From Promicromonospora sp049532985 (GTDB lineage Bacteria; Actinomycetota; Actinomycetes; Actinomycetales; Cellulomonadaceae), in the NCBI RefSeq assembly GCF_049532985.1, contig NZ_CP186693.1:5704001-5768000 (forward strand): 64,000 nt of DNA. The letters run 5' to 3'. Position 1 is the stretch's first letter. Every line of letters begins with the position of its first letter. A model generated the notes under the pieces. The model ran no database searches and was not told the DNA's origin. It was given only the letters and a program-made list of their open reading frames with translations. The translations under genes and the position numbers were made by a program. This document shows positions 60,068 to 64,000 of the stretch, one piece after another.

Positions 60068-61375
60068 TCAGTTCGCCCGGATTCGGGCGATCCAGGAGGA
60101 CGGCAGGGTCCCTGCGCGGGTGTGCTTGCCGACGACGGAGCGGATCCGGTCGGCCGATCCGCGCACCGTGGCGGTCTCCCCGGACGGCGACGTCGCGACC
60201 AGCGCGGCGGCCTGTCCGCTCCGGTACCGGTCGGTGATCTCGATCGACGTGACGGCGGGCAGGCCGAACAGCCGCTGGGCGGACTCCTGGGTGAGCAGGC
60301 GGCCCCAGGACCGGTAGTCGTTGCCGGGCGCCCGCTTGCTGTACGGGTCGGCCACGGAGCGCTCGTAGGGCACCTCGGACGACCACACGTCCTCCGAGTG
60401 CGCGGTGCGCCCTCCGCTCGACGAGAAGTAGTGGGCCTCCACGGGCCGTCCCGACCACGTCAGCACCCGCGCGCGGGTCAGCGAGGCGTTCGTGGCCCGG
60501 ACGGCGTCGGCCCAGTAGCGGGCGTACGACGAGACCTCGTTGTCGTAGCCGGTGAAGTGCTGGTCACGGACGTCGTCGACCACGTGGCAGCGGCATCGCG
60601 CCTTCCAGTCGCCGCTGCGCAGCAGCGCGAACGAGCGGGCCACGACCGCCTGCGCCTCCAGCGCGGCACGTCCGCCGTGCGCGCCCCACGACGCCGGCAT
60701 CTCCGCGAGCCCGTACAGGTAGGCGCCGTTGAGAGGTATCCGGTTGACCACGTTCGGCACGCCCGCCGAGGCGCTGAGCTGCAGCCTGCCCCACCGGTAG
60801 GCGCCATGGGCGCCCCGGACGTGCGCCACCGCCGGCGCGGCGTCCTGCCGGTAGTAGGGCGAGCCGGACCACACGAGCCACATCCGGTCGTACCGGTGGG
60901 TGCGTCCCTCGGCCCGCACGACGAGGTCGCCCCGCGACACCGAGACGTCGACCGGGCCGCTGCCGCGGGCGACGGCGCGGCCCTGGGCCTGCAGCAGCCA
61001 CGAGCCGCCCTTGACGTCGATCCGGGTGGCGCCCGTGTCGCCGTAGCCCGAGAACCCGTACGGGTCGGGCCCGTAGACCTGCACGTCGATGTCCCGCGGC
61101 GTGGTGGCCACCGTGTTCTGCGCGCCCTGGTAGTAGTGGCCGAGGATCTGGCCCTGGGTGCGGCGCTCGCGAGCCATCTGGTAGGCGCCGTACTGCGCCA
61201 TGCCCACGCCGTGCCCGAAGCCCGAGCCGTCGACCGTGAACGACTCCGGGACGCCCGCGGCGGAGGCCGGGGCGACGGGCCCGGCCACCAGCGCGGCGGC
61301 TGCCGCGGCGGCCGCCACCAGACGGCTGACCCTGCCGCCGGTCGTGCGGTGACTGCTGTGATCCCGGTGCGACAT
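60068..61375 (-). CDS. SpoIID/LytB-domain secreted protein
   Basis: 435 residues with an Ala-rich signal peptide ending near residue 40 (PASAAGVPES). The N-terminal part contains SGFGHGVGMAQYGAYQMARE. The SpoIID core (about 215-380) has IPLNGAYLYGLAEMPASWG, ALEAQAVVARSFAL and GGRTAHSEDVW, as in sporulation lytic transglycosylase SpoIID, which cleaves stem-less glycan strands. Cys residues in RCRCH are unusual for a secreted protein. The ATG at 61375 has a G-rich ribosome site 7 nt upstream. A wall-remodelling role is inferred. It is divergent from the amidase gene. Confidence 0.88.
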   Translation of the reverse strand: MSHRDHSSHRTTGGRVSRLVAAAAAAAALVAGPVAPASAAGVPESFTVDGSGFGHGVGMAQYGAYQMARERRTQGQILGHYYQGAQNTVATTPRDIDVQVYGPDPYGFSGYGDTGATRIDVKGGSWLLQAQGRAVARGSGPVDVSVSRGDLVVRAEGRTHRYDRMWLVWSGSPYYRQDAAPAVAHVRGAHGAYRWGRLQLSASAGVPNVVNRIPLNGAYLYGLAEMPASWGAHGGRAALEAQAVVARSFALLRSGDWKARCRCHVVDDVRDQHFTGYDNEVSSYARYWADAVRATNASLTRARVLTWSGRPVEAHYFSSSGGRTAHSEDVWSSEVPYERSVADPYSKRAPGNDYRSWGRLLTQESAQRLFGLPAVTSIEITDRYRSGQAAALVATSPSGETATVRGSADRIRSVVGKHTRAGTLPSSWIARIRAN

Positions 61376-61540
61376 CTTCGTACCCCCGTGTGCCACTGTG
61401 CCTCAGGGGACCGGGTCCGGCATCCGCGGGGACCATCCTCGGGTCGGTCCTTGGGTCCGTCCGCGCGGCCCATGAGGCGGCCGTCTTTCGCCATGCGGTG
61501 CCCGAGGGTGACTTCCGGCGCGGCCCCGCCCCCGCAGGGC

Positions 61541-61546
61541 TACTTT
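61541..61546 (+). promoter_or_regulatory. -10 box of the leaderless amidase gene
   Basis: TACTTT lies 6 nt before the ATG at 61553. The surrounding TTTCGGTCCATGAG resembles the TTCGGTCCA motif of the dispersed repeats, probably by chance. Confidence 0.45.
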
Positions 61547-61552
61547 CGGTCC

Positions 61553-63523
61553 ATGAGCGGCGACGGACGGACGTTCGGACGGTACGTGACCTCGGCTGCG
61601 CTGACCGCGGGCCTCGCCCTGGGCGGCCTCGTGCTCCCCGTGGTGCTACTCCCGGTCCAGGCGGCGAGCCCGGTCTCGCCCGAGATCGAGAGCGTGCGGC
61701 TCACCCGGGTCGACCCGGCGGCCCGGGCCGAGCCGAGCGCGGACGACCCGCCCGTCGGCCATGCGCACGACGAGTCCGGCGACGCCGCACCGCGCGCCAC
61801 GGAGCGTTCCACGGGCACGGAGGCCACGCGCCCGGAAACAGCGGGCCCGGACGCCGCCGACCCCGCCCCGCCCGGCCACCTGGCCGCCCTCACCGCCCGC
61901 ACGGCCACGCGCGACTTCCTCGTCGCCGGCGTCACGTGGGACGGCGCCACGGGCGAGACCGTGACCGACGTCGCCCTGCGCGTGCGGGAGGCCGGCCGGT
62001 GGAGCGCATGGCAGGAGCTCGGCGTCGAGGAGGCGCAGGTACCGGGGTCCCGTGCCGGCACGGAGCCGTTCGTCACGTCGGGGGCGGACGCCGTGCAGGC
62101 GCGGGCGGCGACGGTGAGCGGGCGTCCGCCGTCGGGCATGCGCGTGGACGTGATCGATCCCGGCAGCTCGCCCGCCGACCGGAACGTGGGCGCGGCGGCG
62201 GGGCCCGCGGCCTCGGCCGCCGCGGCCACGGGGTGGGAGCCCAAGCCGCCCGTGGTGTCGCGCAGGATGTGGGGCGCCGACGAGTCCCTCGGCTCGCCGT
62301 GGCCCGAGACGTCGGGCACGCTCAAGGCGATCTACGTGCACCACACGGCCGGGACCAACACGTACTCGTCCGACCAGTCGGCGGCGATCGTGCGGGGGAT
62401 CCACGCCTACCACACGCGCTCGAACGGCTGGCCGGACATCGGCTACCAGTTCCTCGTGGACCGGTACGGACGCGTCTTCGAGGGGCGCCGCGAGGCGCAG
62501 CTGCACAACCCGATCGGCGCGCAGGCGGGTGGCTACAACACCGGGACCATCGGCGTCTCGGCCATGGGCAACTTCGTGACGGCGGAGCCGACGGCGGCGC
62601 TCGTGCGCGGCCTGGAGCGGGTGCTGGCCTGGAAGTCGTTCGAGTACGGGGTGCACCCCACCCAGACCACGCGGCTCCGCACGGGGCAGGGGACCAGCAC
62701 GGCCAAGGCCGCGCCCGGCACGGTGGTGACGGTCCCGACGATCCTCGGGCACCGGCACACCAACCGGACGGCGTGCCCCGGTGACCGGCTGAACGCCAGG
62801 CTGCCCGCGCTGCGCTCGGCCGTGCACGACCGGGTGCTCGCGGAGTACCGGCGGCACGGCGCGGTGCGGCTGCCCGCGTCCCCGCGGCCGCACGCCGTGA
62901 GCTCGCTGCGCACGCCCGTGCAGTGGCGCCCCGAGACGGCGTTCGCCTGGGACGCCGTGCGCGGCGCCGTGCGGTACGAGGTGCTGCGCCGCAGCGGGCA
63001 CTTCACGTCGACCCGGCCCTACGACCCGTACTGGTACGAGTTCGCCTCCACGACCCGCACGGCCACGACCGTGTACACGCCGCCGGGGGAGAACGCGGTC
63101 TACGGGGTCCGGGCCGTCATGGCGAACGGGCGGCGCAGCCCGGTGCGCGTCATCACCACCACGACGCGCGACGTCCTGCACGACGACTGGGACGTGTACG
63201 GGTGGCAGCGGATCAGCCGCTCCGGCTACTACAACGGGCACGCCTACCGGACCACGGCGGCGGGCCAGGACATCAAGGTCTACGCCGCCCGGAACATCAC
63301 CCGGGTACACGTCATGGCGCCCACGGGGCGCGGCTGGGGGCGGGTGGCCGTCTACGTCGGGGGCACGCGGTACGGCGTGCTCGACCTGTCCTCGGCGACG
63401 CACCGGGACCAGCGGGTGTTCCAGGTCGACCTCGGCGGAGCGCGGTCGGGCCGCGTCGTGCTCCGGTCGCTGGACAGCGGCAAGGAGGTCCGCGTGAGCG
63501 GGATCGGCGTCGTCCGGCCCTGA
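61553..63523 (+). CDS. N-acetylmuramoyl-L-alanine amidase, PGRP type, secreted
   Basis: 656 residues: signal peptide (about 1-38, VQAASPVSPE), a disordered Pro/Glu-rich spacer (45-105), a beta-rich segment with AGRWSAWQELGVEE, and an amidase_2/PGRP domain (about 235-415). Zinc ligands are the His pair 263-264 in YVHHTAGTN, with His400 and Cys408 in GHRHTNRTACPGD. A C-terminal region of 240 residues looks like an Fn3-type then a carbohydrate-binding-like beta domain. It cleaves the bond between muramic acid and the stem peptide outside the cell. Divergent from the SpoIID-type gene, forming a wall-hydrolase pair. Confidence 0.92.
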   Translation: MSGDGRTFGRYVTSAALTAGLALGGLVLPVVLLPVQAASPVSPEIESVRLTRVDPAARAEPSADDPPVGHAHDESGDAAPRATERSTGTEATRPETAGPDAADPAPPGHLAALTARTATRDFLVAGVTWDGATGETVTDVALRVREAGRWSAWQELGVEEAQVPGSRAGTEPFVTSGADAVQARAATVSGRPPSGMRVDVIDPGSSPADRNVGAAAGPAASAAAATGWEPKPPVVSRRMWGADESLGSPWPETSGTLKAIYVHHTAGTNTYSSDQSAAIVRGIHAYHTRSNGWPDIGYQFLVDRYGRVFEGRREAQLHNPIGAQAGGYNTGTIGVSAMGNFVTAEPTAALVRGLERVLAWKSFEYGVHPTQTTRLRTGQGTSTAKAAPGTVVTVPTILGHRHTNRTACPGDRLNARLPALRSAVHDRVLAEYRRHGAVRLPASPRPHAVSSLRTPVQWRPETAFAWDAVRGAVRYEVLRRSGHFTSTRPYDPYWYEFASTTRTATTVYTPPGENAVYGVRAVMANGRRSPVRVITTTTRDVLHDDWDVYGWQRISRSGYYNGHAYRTTAAGQDIKVYAARNITRVHVMAPTGRGWGRVAVYVGGTRYGVLDLSSATHRDQRVFQVDLGGARSGRVVLRSLDSGKEVRVSGIGVVRP

Positions 63524-63527
63524 GACA

Positions 63528-63553
63528 GCCTGCGTGCCCGGCCTGCGTGCCCG
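63528..63553. repeat. 13-bp tandem duplication after the amidase stop
   Basis: GCCTGCGTGCCCG occurs twice in direct succession; a third partial copy forms the left arm of the following hairpin. Confidence 0.9.
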
Positions 63554-63577
63554 GCCTGTGGTGGCAGGCCGGGCACG
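63546..63577. terminator. Bidirectional terminator between amidase and the last gene
   Basis: Perfect 13-bp stem with a 6-nt TGGTGG loop between two convergent genes, 23 nt past the amidase stop and 5 nt from the other stop. Confidence 0.75.
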
Positions 63578-63581
63578 GGCG

Positions 63582-64000
63582 TCAGCCGCGGATCTTGCGG
63601 ACGACCTTCTTGCGCAGCTGGGACCGGCGGGTCCGCTCGTCGACCCAGCTCATGGCCGGGTGGCGCAGCGCCGTGCGCGCCGTGTCCAGGGTCGCCTTGA
63701 CCATCGGGTTCTGCCGGGGCGCGCCCGGCAGGCCGAGCATGGTCAGCCGCTGGTTCGCGATGTAGCGGGCCCGGTCGTGCGGGTTCGCCTGGCTGAGCCA
63801 CGCCACGGCGGCAGCACGTCGGTCCGAGAGCGACTTCGGCTGCATGCAGTACGACACCGTGTCCAGGAGCTGCTGCAGCTTCTCGGGCGAGTCGAACGCC
63901 CCGTCCGTGCGGTGCAGGGCGTCGACGACGGTCACCGGGATGCGGTTGCTGTTCTCGTAGGGCTTGAGGCGCTTCAGCAGCTCCCCGGTGTCCACCGCGA
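63582..64000 (-). CDS. Second polysialyltransferase-like protein, C-terminal part (cut by window edge)
   Basis: 139 residues of a gene that continues beyond the window; the frame stays open to base 64000, so the GTG at 63995 is internal. LKPYENSNRIPVTVVDALHR, VSYCMQPKSLSDRR and YIANQRLTMLGLPG line up with LRPYANPARLPWAVVDAALR, VAFCMYPERLAERR and YTTANRAQKLGLLP of the protein encoded at 57389. It is therefore a paralogue of that glycosyltransferase. Instead of the Pro/Glu linker it ends in a basic RSQLRKKVVRKIRG tail. Confidence 0.75.
   Translation of the reverse strand, partial: AVDTGELLKRLKPYENSNRIPVTVVDALHRTDGAFDSPEKLQQLLDTVSYCMQPKSLSDRRAAAVAWLSQANPHDRARYIANQRLTMLGLPGAPRQNPMVKATLDTARTALRHPAMSWVDERTRRSQLRKKVVRKIRG

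Overview
The window is very GC-rich chromosomal DNA from a Gram-positive actinobacterium. Two WhiB regulators, PdtaS, LytR-CpsA-Psr proteins, DUF3499 and TIGR03089 proteins, and a cellobiose-type ABC operon with CebR-like operator boxes point to the Micrococcales, probably near Promicromonosporaceae or Cellulomonadaceae. That placement is inferred from gene content; no 16S or marker alignment was possible. There are about 46 genes, two of them cut by the window edges. No tRNA, rRNA, CRISPR, prophage or insertion sequence was recognised.

Layout. (1) 0-5.8 kb, amino-acid metabolism: the start of glutamate dehydrogenase, BioY, a PAS-AraC regulator and the divergent bifunctional PutA; proline oxidation and glutamate dehydrogenase join into one proline-to-2-oxoglutarate route. 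(2) 5.9-13.4 kb, a complete beta-glucoside uptake unit on the minus strand: two paralogous lipoprotein binding proteins, two permeases, a GH1 beta-glucosidase and a LacI/CebR-like repressor, with two near-consensus 14-bp operators before the second binding-protein gene. The ATPase is missing, as is usual for actinobacterial Ceb systems that share MsiK. (3) 13.6-19.7 kb: a DUF2505 protein, PdtaS, WhiB1, a small membrane protein and an orphan EssC/FtsK-like ATPase. (4) 20.1-28.7 kb: an ABC ATPase with two tandemly duplicated FtsX-type permeases, converging through a 14-bp minisatellite on a NarL-type two-component system. (5) 28.9-32.8 kb: an OmpR-type two-component system, then purK-purE. (6) 33-36.7 kb: two LCP wall-polymer ligases and a TIGR03089 protein. 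(7) 37-51.9 kb: WhiB2, a very large membrane glycosyltransferase, DUF5719, a metallopeptidase-like protein, two overlapping DUF2142 membrane proteins, a GT2/GT4/flippase-like operon, DUF3499 and mannose-6-phosphate isomerase. (8) 52-64 kb: phosphomannomutase, a Trm112-like protein, several glycosyltransferases including two polysialyltransferase-like paralogues, a SpoIID-domain protein and a peptidoglycan amidase.

Regions 6-8 form one long cell-surface locus: ManA and phosphomannomutase make mannose-1-phosphate, the glycosyltransferases and multi-membrane proteins would build and export a surface glycan, the LCP proteins would attach it to peptidoglycan, and the SpoIID and amidase proteins would remodel the wall.

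Two genome-style features stand out. About 17 genes appear to be leaderless, with a TANNNT -10 box 6-9 nt before the start codon, and this fixes many start sites. Gene ends carry large perfect hairpins, short tandem duplications across stop codons, and a two-copy dispersed repeat with a 31-bp period (32.8 and 37.5 kb) that may be an undescribed REP-like element.
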